Assembly (NCBI RefSeq): GCF_001578185.1
Contig: NZ_CP011008.1
Location: 4,926,001-4,990,000 of the forward strand
Length of the DNA: 64,000 bases
Origin: Peribacillus simplex
Lineage (GTDB): Bacteria; Bacillota; Bacilli; Bacillales; DSM-1321
Direction: 5' to 3'
This document shows positions 44,617 through 53,941 of this stretch, one piece after another; position 1 is the stretch's first letter; every line of letters begins with the position of its first letter. A program made the translations under genes and the position numbers. The notes below the pieces were generated by a model, which saw only the letters and a list, made by a program, of their open reading frames with translations, was not told where the DNA came from and did not search any database.

Positions 44617-45738
44617 CTATCCATTATTTTTTATAGCATTCGGAACCCTTATATAAAGTGCAGTTCCATCTGTTGATTTAATATCCAGGCTGCCATTAAC
44701 GAATTCAAGCCTTTCTTTCATTCCTTGAAGTCCATTGCCTTTAAAAAATTCTGATTTATGTGAAAGTCCCACTCCATTATCTTGGACTTTCATCGTCACT
44801 CCTGTCTGTAATTCTTCGATGACGATATTACATGAGTCGGCACAGCTATGTTTGACGATATTTGTCACAGCTTCTTTCAAGCACATGCTTAAAACCGTTT
44901 CAACAAGCAATGGAGTATCTTGCAATTCCGTTGTGCCTTCCAAATTGAAGTCTATCTCTGCCGCTTTCAATATTTGCTTGACCCGGGTGATTTCATCGCA
45001 TAGCTTGGCCCCACGCATTTCCGACACCATTTCCCGTACTTCCTTGAGTGCCGTCCTTGCCGTTTGACGGATATCCTTGATTTCCTTCTTAGCCGACTCC
45101 GGATTTAAATCAATCAATTTCCCTGCAAGGTCACTTTTCAAGCCAATCAAAGAAAGTTTTTGTCCAAGTGTATCATGTAGATCACGGGCAATCCGCTGGC
45201 GTTCTTCCATTTTGCCAAGCTCGGAAATTCTTTTATGTGCATCTTCCAATTGTTCTTCCAGCCTATCACGTTTATTCCGATTATATGTGTTGAATGGGAG
45301 AAGGATCACGCCCACTACACAAATGAGCATAAAGGGAAATTGTGAAAAGAAGGTAGGGTCTTTCATGATGAATCCAATATTGACAGATACGATGGTGGCT
45401 AATAGCTGGATCGAATATAATACGAAAAAGCCAACCTTATTTTGAACATTCCCAATAAAGAATGCTAAAAAGAGTGAAAAGTAAATGTAGCTGAAAAATA
45501 TGGTCATGGATATGGATATGACTATTTGTATAGCCGTCCATACGTATACGGGCCATCCCTTCGAAACGAATGAGAGACCATATGATATGAAAAACAAAAT
45601 GATCATGACGATTCCAAAGACAGTCTCCAACATCGATGAAGATTTGAAAATGAAGTAAAAAGGAAGGATACAAAAAATGATCCAGACATAAGGGCTCAGC
45701 CCTGTGTTCTTAGGAAAGATATGATACCAACTTTGCAT
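44617..45738 (-). CDS. desK: membrane thermosensor histidine kinase DesK
   Basis: DesK senses bilayer thickness and fluidity. The 373 residues have about five N-terminal helices to residue 150, a coiled-coil linker (RDRLEEQLEDAHKRISELGK), then the HisKA_3 domain with H188 in RIARDLHDTLGQKLSLIGLK, exactly the position of the B. subtilis phosphohistidine, and an ATPase domain (MCLKEAVTNIVKHS, DNGVGLSHK, GNGLQGMKERLEF). The conserved position and the neighbouring desaturase make the assignment firm. Confidence 0.93.
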   Translation of the reverse strand: MQSWYHIFPKNTGLSPYVWIIFCILPFYFIFKSSSMLETVFGIVMIILFFISYGLSFVSKGWPVYVWTAIQIVISISMTIFFSYIYFSLFLAFFIGNVQNKVGFFVLYSIQLLATIVSVNIGFIMKDPTFFSQFPFMLICVVGVILLPFNTYNRNKRDRLEEQLEDAHKRISELGKMEERQRIARDLHDTLGQKLSLIGLKSDLAGKLIDLNPESAKKEIKDIRQTARTALKEVREMVSEMRGAKLCDEITRVKQILKAAEIDFNLEGTTELQDTPLLVETVLSMCLKEAVTNIVKHSCADSCNIVIEELQTGVTMKVQDNGVGLSHKSEFFKGNGLQGMKERLEFVNGSLDIKSTDGTALYIRVPNAIKNNG

Positions 45739-45782
45739 GTCGCCGCCTCTATTTCTTTTTCTCCTAGTATATACTAAGGTGT

Positions 45783-45828
45783 TTAATCAAAAAACCATCC
45801 AATGGAAATTGAATGGTTTTTTGATTAA
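45783..45828. terminator. hairpin terminator between des and desK
   Basis: TTAATCAAAAAACCAT.CAA-TGGAAA-TTG.ATGGTTTTTTGATTAA, a long near-perfect stem containing T runs. It separates des from desKR, allowing des to be induced much more strongly than its regulators. Confidence 0.85.
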
Positions 45829-45832
45829 CTAT

Positions 45833-46879
45833 TTATTTCCCTTGAAGACTTGGACGTTTATTATTAATTTCCAACTTTGATTTTTTCTCATTTAGACGTT
45901 CCTTTATCTCTTTAAAACTTACAAACGTCTTGTTTTCCCCATCATAAAGGCGGAATCGAAGTGATTTTAAACTTGAACTAAGGGTGATTGTCGTTGCCTG
46001 CTGCAAAGGCAGGGTGGAATCATGGACTTTCTCCAGATTATAGTTCGGCACTCTTGGACTAAGATGATGCACGTGGTGAAAACCGATATTACCAGTTACC
46101 CATTGTAAAACCTTCGGGAGTTTATAATAAGAACTTCCATCAATGGCAGCCTTCACATAATCCCATTCCGATTCCTCTTCGAAATAAGAATCTTCGAACT
46201 GATGCTGTACATAAAACAGCCAGATGCCCAGGGATCCAGTTACAAAAAGAAGCGGTACCTGAATCATCAGGAATGCCTGCCATCCGATAGCCAAGCATAA
46301 CAAACCATAAATCACCACGATTGCGGCATTTGTCAAATACGTATTCATGCGTTCCTTCTTTTTTGCGCCTTTTTTATTCAGACGATTCGAAACAAGGAAT
46401 AGATAGAATGGACCTAATCCAAACATGACGATCGGATTTCTATATAAACGGTAAGCCAGACGTCCCCAGAATGAAGCGGCTACATATTCATCAACGGTCA
46501 TGATCCAGATATCTCCTGTACCGCGTTTGTTTAAATTACTGCTTGTTGCATGATGTATGGAATGACTATGCTTCCATTGCTCATACGGAAATAATGTGAC
46601 GATTCCGCTGATTGTACCCAGGATGTTATTCGCTTTTCTGCTTTTGAAGAACGATTGATGACAGCAATCATGGAAAATGATGAAAATCCTGACTACGAAT
46701 CCTGCAGCCAAAACGGCCAATGCAAGGGTCAGCCAATATGAGATGGTTAAGCTTTGATAAGCTAAAAACCATAACAGGAAAAATGGCGGAAATGTATTTA
46801 TAAGCTGCTTCACACTTGATTTAGTATTGGATTTTTCAAAAGGGGCAACATCTTTTCTTAATTGTTTTTGATTACTCAT
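45833..46879 (-). CDS. des: acyl-lipid desaturase (Des)
   Basis: Integral membrane di-iron enzyme that introduces a cis double bond (delta-5 in B. subtilis) into phospholipid acyl chains after cold shock. The three histidine boxes are HDCCHQ near 77, HSIHH near 113 and HHVHHLSP near 278. Hydrophobic segments flank them. GAGGAGGAAATC places the start at ATG 46879 (348 residues); the longest frame adds 11. It is followed by a terminator and then desK-desR, the same order as in B. subtilis. Confidence 0.93.
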   Translation of the reverse strand: MSNQKQLRKDVAPFEKSNTKSSVKQLINTFPPFFLLWFLAYQSLTISYWLTLALAVLAAGFVVRIFIIFHDCCHQSFFKSRKANNILGTISGIVTLFPYEQWKHSHSIHHATSSNLNKRGTGDIWIMTVDEYVAASFWGRLAYRLYRNPIVMFGLGPFYLFLVSNRLNKKGAKKKERMNTYLTNAAIVVIYGLLCLAIGWQAFLMIQVPLLFVTGSLGIWLFYVQHQFEDSYFEEESEWDYVKAAIDGSSYYKLPKVLQWVTGNIGFHHVHHLSPRVPNYNLEKVHDSTLPLQQATTITLSSSLKSLRFRLYDGENKTFVSFKEIKERLNEKKSKLEINNKRPSLQGK

Positions 46880-47000
46880 GATTTCCTCCTCATAAATATT
46901 ATATAGAAACATGGAGTGTTTAAATGGATTGGTTCAGCTTACATATTTCGAATACCATAATTATGCCTTGTTGGTGTTTAACACCTTACTCTCTATTTAA

Positions 47001-47065
47001 GTATAGGAATAATCATTGATCTTCTATAGTCATAAACGTCAATTGGCTGGCATTACAAATGTCAT
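47001..47065 (-). promoter_or_regulatory. putative des promoter with DesR-like direct repeat
   Basis: On the minus strand TATACT (47001-47006) is preceded by a poor -35 element, as expected for an activated promoter. Upstream lie TGACGTTTATGAC (47030-47042) and TGACATTTGTAATG (47052-47065), a direct repeat about 23 bases apart, spanning roughly -36 to -71. Assignment to DesR rests on position and repeat spacing. Confidence 0.4.
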
Positions 47066-47214
47066 ATACTTGTCTACCTCATCACTTTTCACACGTATTT
47101 TTTCCTAAATTATCATTTTCACCCTTAAAAAATGATAAATTCACTCAAAGTCCCATCAATCATTCCACACATAAATTCCTGATTCCAAATAAATAAGCAG
47201 TAAAATATTCGATC

Positions 47215-47243
47215 AAAAAAAAGATCCGCCATCTGGCGAATCC
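47215..47243 (-). terminator. terminator of the CitS/CitT-like operon
   Basis: Minus strand GGATTCGCCA-GA-TGGCGGATC followed by TTTTTTTT, directly past the regulator stop codon. Confidence 0.88.
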
Positions 47244-47248
47244 ATTTA

Positions 47249-47953
47249 TTACTTTATTGCATAAACCCGTTCAGGCCGGCCTACCGTGCCATATGTCAGA
47301 TCGGCTTCGATTTTTTCCTCGGACATCAAGTGTTCAAGATAGCGTCTTGCCGTTGTCCTGCTCACCCCGATTTCCTTTGCCACTATTTCGGCAGTTAACC
47401 CCGGGGAGGCTTTCCCCAAAACAACCATCACCTTCTCCAAAGTCATCCTATCGATTCCTTTTGGCAGTGAAGTCTGGGTCCTGTCCTTGTCATTCATTTC
47501 CTTTCGCAATAGCTTATCCACCTGTTGCTGCGTCACGGGAAAATTGCCCTTTTCCAATTCAGACAATTTAATGTAATACTCTTTATATCTGCGTAAGGAC
47601 TGCTTGAAACGCTCAAATGCGACAGGCTTGATAATATAATCAAATATGCCGATCTTGATGGCCTCCTGGACCTTTTCGATCTCTTTTGCCGCCGTTATCA
47701 TAATGACATCCATTTGTTTGCTTTGCTGCTTAATATCTTTCAAGATATCGAGCCCATTCATATCCGGAAAATACATATCGAGCAATAATAAATCCGGCTG
47801 CATGATTTCAATGAAGCTTTTAGCCTCGACATAACTTGACGCGATCCCGATTGCTTTAAACCCCTCAATCTTTTCGATGAATAGCCTCTGTATCTCGGCA
47901 ATCCGTAAGTCATCTTCTACGATTAAAACTTCTATATCGCGAATGGCCTTCAT
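47249..47953 (-). CDS. CitT/DcuR/DctR family response regulator
   Basis: A 234-residue regulator. The receiver has the Asp in DLLLLDMYFPDMNGLDIL near 58, Thr/Lys region MDVIMITAAKEIEKV and FDYIIKPVAFERFKQS. A C-terminal helix-turn-helix follows (SPGLTAEIVAKEIGVSRTTA near 185). The type controls C4-dicarboxylate or citrate transport genes. The ATG overlaps the kinase stop codon by 4 bases. The tctCBA transporter upstream on the same strand is the likely target. Confidence 0.88.
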   Translation of the reverse strand: MKAIRDIEVLIVEDDLRIAEIQRLFIEKIEGFKAIGIASSYVEAKSFIEIMQPDLLLLDMYFPDMNGLDILKDIKQQSKQMDVIMITAAKEIEKVQEAIKIGIFDYIIKPVAFERFKQSLRRYKEYYIKLSELEKGNFPVTQQQVDKLLRKEMNDKDRTQTSLPKGIDRMTLEKVMVVLGKASPGLTAEIVAKEIGVSRTTARRYLEHLMSEEKIEADLTYGTVGRPERVYAIK

Positions 47954-49542
47954 CTAATCACCCCTCTGTTTTTTGGTATGGCTATAGTAAAGATCGTATA
48001 TTCCCCTTCTTTCGTCGAAAAAGTGATATATCCCCCTAATCCATCAATCGCTTCCTGGACAAGGCCCAAACCTATACCTGAATTGGTTTGATGGCTTTTC
48101 GTCGTAAAACCGTCCTGGAAAATACGTTCGGTAACCTCTGAATTCATTCCTTTCCCATTATCTTCAACTTCAATGATCAACTCTTTACCCAGATCCGTCA
48201 CGAACAACGATACCCTTTTTTCCTCCCTTTGATTTTCGCGTACAGCTTCGAAGGCATTATTGATAAGGTTGCCGATGATCGTCACTAATAAATCCCGATC
48301 TATTTCGGGCGGAATATCTTTAAAACTGCTTTCTCTATCAATAGTAAAGTCAATTTTCAGCTCGCTGGCTAAACTTACTTTCCCTAAAATGAACCCGGCA
48401 ATAATCGGATCATTCACTTCCTTCATCAGAAAGTGAATGAAGCCTTGAGTGACATCCACTTCCTTCGATATGAAATCAATCGCTTCTTTATAGGATCCCA
48501 GTTGGATCAGGCCTAATAGAGTATAGAGCCGATTGGAATATTCATGTGTCTGGGCCCTGAGCCCTTCTGCATACGCCTTTACATGTGATAGCTCTTGAAG
48601 GAGATTGGATAGTTCCGACTTATTCCGCAAACTTGCTACAGCACCGATGACTTCACCCTGTCCATTCAAAATGGGAATCCGGCTTGCCAAAAAAATTTCA
48701 CCGTCAATCATGAATTCCCGGTCATACTCGGCCTGTGCCGTGCTGACCACATCCAGCAAATGTGTATGCCTGATGACTTCTTCAATTTTTTCCCCGCGAA
48801 GCATGACGTCTTTAGGGATATCCAGGATTTTATGTGCCGTTTCATTGACGACGGTGATTTTCCCATGAACATCAATGGCGATGATGCCTTCATGAATCGT
48901 TTCCAAAATGGCATGCTTTTCTTGAAACATCCAGGCAATCTCTTTCGGCTCAAGACCCAATATCGCCTTTTTTATATTTAATGAAATGAAAAAGGCTATT
49001 AATAAACCGCCGATTAAGATAAAAGAGATGGTCCATACTATCTTTCGTTGTATTCTGGACACTTCTTTTTCAATATCATCCTGAAGGTAGCCAACAGAGA
49101 CTACACCAATGACTTTTCCATTTGCCATTATCGGGGATTTCCCCCTTATGGAAGGACCCAATGTCCCAGTCGACTCCGTGATGATGGATTTCCCATTCCA
49201 AACCTCGCCGTTATCCCCCCCTACCATTTTCTTCCCGATCAAGTTTGGATCCGGATGGGACAGCCGTGTTTCATTCTCATCTCCTATTACTATGAATTCC
49301 GCATCGATCTGCCTGCGAATCTTTTCCGCGATGGGCTGAATGATTACAGAAGGATTTTCCGTCCGAAAAGCTTGTTTAATCTCAGGCAGCAAAGAAATGG
49401 TCTGGGCAACTGACAATGCTTTTTCCCCTGTTTCCTGTTTCAGGTTATTTTCTAAGATATTTATAAAAATAACTTCAAAGATTCCCCCCATTAAGATGAT
49501 TAACGTACAGATGCCCAGCATCAACTTGGTGTGTAAACGCAT
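47950..49542 (-). CDS. CitA/DcuS family sensor histidine kinase (CitS-like)
   Basis: A 530-residue kinase. A first helix (residues 5-27) and second helix near 170-190 bracket an extracytoplasmic PDC/PAS sensor (VIIQPIAEKIRRQIDAEFIV, SVGYLQDDI) that binds carboxylates in this family. A cytoplasmic PAS domain (AIDVHGKITVVNETA near 225) precedes the Spo0B-like dimerisation helix with the histidine in RAQTHEYSNRLYTLLGLIQL near 335 and an ATPase domain (DNGKGMNSEVTERIFQDGF, SGIGLGLVQEAID). It most likely senses citrate or another tricarboxylate for TctCBA. Confidence 0.88.
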   Translation of the reverse strand: MRLHTKLMLGICTLIILMGGIFEVIFINILENNLKQETGEKALSVAQTISLLPEIKQAFRTENPSVIIQPIAEKIRRQIDAEFIVIGDENETRLSHPDPNLIGKKMVGGDNGEVWNGKSIITESTGTLGPSIRGKSPIMANGKVIGVVSVGYLQDDIEKEVSRIQRKIVWTISFILIGGLLIAFFISLNIKKAILGLEPKEIAWMFQEKHAILETIHEGIIAIDVHGKITVVNETAHKILDIPKDVMLRGEKIEEVIRHTHLLDVVSTAQAEYDREFMIDGEIFLASRIPILNGQGEVIGAVASLRNKSELSNLLQELSHVKAYAEGLRAQTHEYSNRLYTLLGLIQLGSYKEAIDFISKEVDVTQGFIHFLMKEVNDPIIAGFILGKVSLASELKIDFTIDRESSFKDIPPEIDRDLLVTIIGNLINNAFEAVRENQREEKRVSLFVTDLGKELIIEVEDNGKGMNSEVTERIFQDGFTTKSHQTNSGIGLGLVQEAIDGLGGYITFSTKEGEYTIFTIAIPKNRGVIR

Positions 49543-49567
49543 TCAATCACCTCTTCATACATCATAT

Positions 49568-49597
49568 AAAAAAAAACCCCTTTAAAAAAGGGGTTTT
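49568..49597 (-). terminator. terminator after tctA
   Basis: Minus strand AACCCCTTT-TTTT-AAAGGGGTT followed by TTTTTTT, between the transporter genes and the sensor kinase gene. Confidence 0.88.
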
Positions 49598-49619
49598 CAT
49601 AACATTCAGAAAATATCAG

Positions 49620-51146
49620 TTAACCTTCAATATTAATGACAACATCCTTCCCCCTCTTCTTAAGTAAAACCGGAATGAGCAGCCATAACGCCGTTACAAT
49701 CAGGAAGGTTAGGGAAAGCGGCCGAGTGAAAAACAAACTGTAATCCCCATCGGATATCGTCAAGGCCCTGCGCATATTATTTTCTATCATCGGTCCTAAG
49801 ACCAGCCCTAATACCAATGGGGCGATAGGATAATCATTTTTACTTAAGAAATATCCCAAGACCCCGCATCCTAATAATAGCAATAAATCATAAGTCGATA
49901 CTTGTACCGCATAAACGCCAAAAATGGAAATTGCGATTATGATCGGAATCAAATATTTCTTTGGCGTTTCAATGATTTTCGCAAAAACCTTAACGAGCGG
50001 TAGATTAAGGATGAGGAGCATCAGATTCCCAATGAACATACTTGCGATAAGTCCCCAAGCCACCTGAGGATGATCTTCGAATAATAATGGACCAGGCTGG
50101 ACATTGTACATCATGAGTGCCCCCATTAAAATGGCCGTTGTACCGGAACCTGGAATTCCCAGCGTCAATAATGGAATCATCGCTCCCCCAGACGCGGCGT
50201 TATTGGCCGTTTCAGGTCCAGCCACTCCAGCAATCGCTCCCGTGCCAAATTTCTCGGGTTTTTTTGAAATCCGTTTTTCCATAAGGTATGAGAAGAAAGA
50301 AGCAAGAGTGGCCCCTGCACCCGGCAGGATTCCTACAAAGAAACCCAAGAGCGATCCCCGGGCAATGGGACCCGCAGATTCCTTGAACTCTTCTCGGGAA
50401 GGAATCAAATTACTAATCTTCGCGATTTCCCCGTCATCCTCTTCTTTTTCTAAGATCGTCTTGAACACTTCTCCAAGGGCGAATAACCCTACTGCAATTG
50501 TCAGGAATTCAATCCCCTGATATAACCAGGGAACATCGAATGTAAAACGAGCTATTCCTGATACATTATCAATGCCTATCGTCCCAATCAGCAAGCCGCA
50601 AACAGTCATAATTAACGCCTTTGTTACGGATTTTCCCGCGAGACCACTGACAGCCGCCAGCCCTAGGATCATGAGCGAAAAATACTCAGCCGGACCGAAT
50701 TTAATGGCAATCGTCGATAATGGTTGAGCTAAGGCAATCATGGCTATAAGTGTGACTATCCCTCCAACGAAGGAACCGATGGCCGAAATGGATAGCGCAC
50801 TTCCTGCTCTGCCCTTCTTCGCCATTTGGTAGCCATCCAATGTCGTGACGACAGAAGAAGATTCGCCCGGTGTATTCAATAGGATGGAGGTCGTCGACCC
50901 TCCATACATCGCTCCATAATAAACACCTGCAAGTAAAATGATGGCACTTGTCGCCGCCTGCTCTGGTGGAAGTCCACCTGTAATCGAGGCGGTTACCGGA
51001 ATTAAAAGAGCCACACCGCTCATCGGCCCGATCCCAGGCAAAACGCCGACAGCGGTTCCGATCAATACTCCGACAAATGCAAAAAGTATATTATACCAAA
51101 TAAGTGCCGTTTCAAATCCCTGCAATAAATAAACAAAAGTGTCCAC
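49620..51146 (-). CDS. tctA: tripartite tricarboxylate transporter large permease TctA
   Basis: Sodium- or proton-driven uptake of citrate-type acids together with TctB and TctC. The 508 residues have 10-12 helices and the two TctA repeats with the conserved segments GVLPGIGPMSGVALLIPVT near 35 and GVLPGAGATLASFFSYLME-like ILPGAGATLASFFSYLME near 280, plus GGSTTSILLNTPGESSSVVT near 103 and GIPGSGTTAILMGALMMY near 340. It is 18 bases from tctB. Confidence 0.92.
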   Translation of the reverse strand: MDTFVYLLQGFETALIWYNILFAFVGVLIGTAVGVLPGIGPMSGVALLIPVTASITGGLPPEQAATSAIILLAGVYYGAMYGGSTTSILLNTPGESSSVVTTLDGYQMAKKGRAGSALSISAIGSFVGGIVTLIAMIALAQPLSTIAIKFGPAEYFSLMILGLAAVSGLAGKSVTKALIMTVCGLLIGTIGIDNVSGIARFTFDVPWLYQGIEFLTIAVGLFALGEVFKTILEKEEDDGEIAKISNLIPSREEFKESAGPIARGSLLGFFVGILPGAGATLASFFSYLMEKRISKKPEKFGTGAIAGVAGPETANNAASGGAMIPLLTLGIPGSGTTAILMGALMMYNVQPGPLLFEDHPQVAWGLIASMFIGNLMLLILNLPLVKVFAKIIETPKKYLIPIIIAISIFGVYAVQVSTYDLLLLLGCGVLGYFLSKNDYPIAPLVLGLVLGPMIENNMRRALTISDGDYSLFFTRPLSLTFLIVTALWLLIPVLLKKRGKDVVINIEG

Positions 51147-51164
51147 TTCCCATCCTCCTTTCTT

Positions 51165-51620
51165 TTATGAAAACCAGATTGGCCAACCCGGCAAGGTTCC
51201 CTTTAAAACGTTCACGAATAAAAAATAGACGATTCCGGAAAATCCTGCAGAAATGATGAGCGATGTCACCCACTTATTCCGTTCCATCGTTTGAAAGCAA
51301 ACAAATAAAAAGAGAAAGGTCGTAATGACATATCCTATCGTTTCCAGTGTCAAAATATAAATCAAGGTTGAAATAAAAATAATGATAAAGGGCTTGTACT
51401 CCAGCTTTTCCTTACTCGACTCTTGTCTCCTGCTACGATACGCCTCATAGAACAGGCGAATGCTTAAAGCGGCAAGGACCAATCCCAATACAAAAGGGAA
51501 AATGTCCGGTCCTACCGAACTTCCATAAGAAGAACTGGATAGCTTCCTGCTACCTATCATAAACAGCACTCCGACAGCCAGAAAAGCTACGGATGCAAAA
51601 CGATCGAATTTCACGTCCAT
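51165..51620 (-). CDS. tctB: tripartite tricarboxylate transporter small permease TctB
   Basis: The small membrane subunit, 151 residues with four hydrophobic segments (FASVAFLAVGVLFMIGS, DIFPFVLGLVLAALSIRLF, PFIIIFISTLIYILTLE, GYVITTFLFLFVCFQ). Sequence conservation in TctB is low, but size, topology and place between tctC and tctA make the call safe. A hairpin lies between tctC and this gene. Confidence 0.85.
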   Translation of the reverse strand: MDVKFDRFASVAFLAVGVLFMIGSRKLSSSSYGSSVGPDIFPFVLGLVLAALSIRLFYEAYRSRRQESSKEKLEYKPFIIIFISTLIYILTLETIGYVITTFLFLFVCFQTMERNKWVTSLIISAGFSGIVYFLFVNVLKGTLPGWPIWFS

Positions 51621-51644
51621 CCTTATCCCTCCATTTCAGAAAAT

Positions 51645-51674
51645 AAGAAGAAGGTGAAAGCACCTCCTTCTTCT
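51645..51674 (-). terminator. partial terminator between tctC and tctB
   Basis: Minus strand GAAGAAGGAGGTG-CTTT-CACCTTCTTC followed by TTATTTTC. It should let the binding protein be made in excess over the permease subunits. Confidence 0.6.
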
Positions 51675-51677
51675 CCA

Positions 51678-52700
51678 TTATTTTTCCATGCCTAAAGCTT
51701 CTAATAATTTCTGCACCTGTTTCTCCTGCTCTTCTAAAAACTTACTGAATTCCTCACTATTTTTATATTCTTGTTCCCATCCTTGAACTTCCACTTCCTT
51801 TTTCCATTCAGAGGTTTTAACTAACTTTGCAATGGATCCGTCCCAAAAGGTTTTCGCTTCCTCAGACATATTCTGAGGTCCAAAAACGCCTCTCCAAATC
51901 GTGAATTCCGCATCGACACCCTGTTCCTTTGCCGTCGGTATGTCTTTAAGATCTCCACCCAAGCGTTCAGTCGAGGTTACGGCCAGCACTCTAATCTTTC
52001 CTGCTTTTAAAAATTCCCTGACACTGGATGCATCCGTTCCGATCACATCCGCATTTCCACCAAGCAACGCTGTAATCGCTTCCCCGCCACCGTCGTACGA
52101 GACGTATTTAAGTTCAGTTGGATTCAAGCCATATTCATAGGCTGGAAGAATGGAAATCAAATGATCCATGGATCCCGGAGCAGATCCTCCCGCAAAGGTT
52201 AACTTACGAGGATCTTTCTTCACCACTTCCAGCATTGATTTCAAATCCTTGAATTCAGAATCCGCCTTTACCACTATCGCTCCATAATCTTTTGTCAGCT
52301 GCGCCAATGGAGTCGTATTTTTATATCCATAAGGACTGTTTCCCTCTTTTTTAAGGTTATTGATGATGACAGGCGGTGAATTCACGAAAAGCATGTCATT
52401 ATTATCTGCTTGCTGTGTCGCATAATCCGCCATGAAGACAGCACCCCCGCCACCGGGTTTGTTTTCGACGGTTAATGGCTGGTTCACCAGTTTTGTCTCC
52501 CCCAAGACCTTTGTAAATGAACGGGCCGTCAAATCCCATCCCCCACCTGCACCCGAAGGAGCAACGATCGTAATGGCCTTTTTCGGATAACCTGTACTTT
52601 CTTTCTTCTCTCCTGATGTATCCGAACTGCTGCATGCACCTAAACTTAAAGCTAGAGAACCTGCCAACATGACCGCATAAATCTTTTTACGAGAAAACAT
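51678..52700 (-). CDS. tctC: tripartite tricarboxylate transporter binding protein TctC
   Basis: Extracytoplasmic solute receptor of 340 residues anchored as a lipoprotein (MFSRKKIYAVMLAGSLALSL with lipobox LGAC). The Bug/TctC fold motifs are ITIVAPSGAGGGWDLTAR near 45, VENKPGGGGAVFMADYA near 82 and AGGSAPGSMDHLI near 175. AAAGGGGGATTCAT precedes the ATG. First gene of tctCBA, immediately downstream of a cre box, so carbon catabolite repression is likely. B. subtilis has a TctC homologue beside its citST genes. Confidence 0.9.
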   Translation of the reverse strand: MFSRKKIYAVMLAGSLALSLGACSSSDTSGEKKESTGYPKKAITIVAPSGAGGGWDLTARSFTKVLGETKLVNQPLTVENKPGGGGAVFMADYATQQADNNDMLFVNSPPVIINNLKKEGNSPYGYKNTTPLAQLTKDYGAIVVKADSEFKDLKSMLEVVKKDPRKLTFAGGSAPGSMDHLISILPAYEYGLNPTELKYVSYDGGGEAITALLGGNADVIGTDASSVREFLKAGKIRVLAVTSTERLGGDLKDIPTAKEQGVDAEFTIWRGVFGPQNMSEEAKTFWDGSIAKLVKTSEWKKEVEVQGWEQEYKNSEEFSKFLEEQEKQVQKLLEALGMEK

Positions 52701-52713
52701 ATGAATCCCCCTT

Positions 52714-52729
52714 TTGAAAGCGTTTTCTT
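52714..52729 (-). promoter_or_regulatory. catabolite-responsive element (cre)
   Basis: TTGAAAGCGTTTTCTT agrees closely with the CcpA consensus WTGNAANCGNWNNCW and is nearly palindromic. It lies 14 bases upstream of the tctC start, a position at which CcpA blocks transcription. Confidence 0.75.
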
Positions 52730-52828
52730 AATTCTACAAAATTATCTTCCTTTTCTTTAATTATTCACCTAAAATACATAAATTTCATAATCTCCATATT
52801 GTTCATAAAGTTTTATGGGTGGACATGT

Positions 52829-52858
52829 GGAAAAAGACTGCCCATTGCGAGCAGCCCT
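52829..52858 (-). terminator. terminator after the AEC transporter gene
   Basis: Minus strand GGGCTGC-TCGCAATGG-GCAGTC followed by TTTTTC, overlapping the end of the gene. Confidence 0.75.
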
Positions 52859-52859
52859 G

Positions 52860-53786
52860 CTAGAATAGTATTTTTGATAGATATACGACAATTGTTACCG
52901 TTAGACTGCTGAATAAAGTCGACATCAAGACCGCCTGTGCCGCATACTCCGGATGGTTGTCATATTCCAAAGCGAATAATGCGCTGTTTCTAGATGTTGG
53001 AAATGAACTTGCGATAAATAACCCCTGAGCGACAGTCCCTTCCAAGCCCAGCATGAGAATGATTAGGAATGCGATGGATGGCGAGAGTATTAAACGTCCA
53101 ATCAAGCTAAGGATAAGCGGAAGAGGGAAATGCGTCATTTTCAAGTAGGCACTCTGTGCACCCAATGTAATCAAGGCTATGGCTATGAAAGCACTCGCGA
53201 TATTATTAATCGGGGTCCATAGGAACAGAGGAATTTCGAAAGAAGTGGCCTGCATTAGTAGACCGAGTAAAAGAGCATAAATGACGGGGTTCTTCAGGAA
53301 CTCGCGAATGGCACCCTTGGCACTTTTTGTATGGACGGAAACGGAGTTCATCAATCCATAGGTATAGGTCAACAGGTTTTGAAAAATGATCACGATGACT
53401 TGGATCGACAGGCCAAGAGGATTGGCATGAAAAACCATCTGACTGACGGGTAACCCGAAATTGGCAGAGTTATTCAAGACCACACTATTTTTAAACGTGG
53501 CAGAGAGACTTTGATCGAACCTGGCAAGTTTAGCAATCACTGAGCTCACAATGATGAGGCTTACTGCTTGAAGAGCAAGGAAGCTGAATATCTGGACAAT
53601 CATCCCCCCGCCCATATTGCTTTGATATATATTGACAAAGCTAATGGCCGGCATGAGCAGGAAGTTATTCAATTTAGACAGCGTATTCAGATCCAGCTTG
53701 AATTTACGATGCATAACGGCCCCCGCCCCTATAAGAAAAAAGACCGGCACAATGACATTCAATACGATTAGAAACAGGACACTCAC
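52860..53786 (-). CDS. AEC (auxin efflux carrier) family transporter
   Basis: A 308-residue membrane protein with ten helices, typical of the AEC/BART family, which in bacteria moves malate, malonate or other organic acids. Seen: IGAGAVMHRKFKLDLNTLSK near 19-38, NSANFGLPVSQMVF near 105 and the C-terminal ASSFPTSRNSALFALEYD region. The start is GTG at 53786 after AGAGGAAGTCAA. A substrate cannot be assigned; the neighbouring tct genes make an organic acid plausible. Confidence 0.85.
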   Translation of the reverse strand: MSVLFLIVLNVIVPVFFLIGAGAVMHRKFKLDLNTLSKLNNFLLMPAISFVNIYQSNMGGGMIVQIFSFLALQAVSLIIVSSVIAKLARFDQSLSATFKNSVVLNNSANFGLPVSQMVFHANPLGLSIQVIVIIFQNLLTYTYGLMNSVSVHTKSAKGAIREFLKNPVIYALLLGLLMQATSFEIPLFLWTPINNIASAFIAIALITLGAQSAYLKMTHFPLPLILSLIGRLILSPSIAFLIILMLGLEGTVAQGLFIASSFPTSRNSALFALEYDNHPEYAAQAVLMSTLFSSLTVTIVVYLSKILF

Positions 53787-53908
53787 TTGACTTCCTCTCC
53801 ATTCCTTAGGCTAATTCCTGTTGATTTACATCTCCCATCTATCATAATGCCGTGAAAGCCATAATTAAAATACCAATAAATTATCGTTAACCATTAAAAA
53901 ATGGAATG

Positions 53909-53936
53909 GCAAAAAAAGCACAGAAGTTTCTGCGCT
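53909..53936 (-). terminator. terminator after the LysR-type gene
   Basis: Minus strand AAGCGCAGAA-ACT-TCTGTGCTT followed by TTTTT, a few bases past the stop codon. Confidence 0.85.
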
Positions 53937-53941
53937 TCTAT

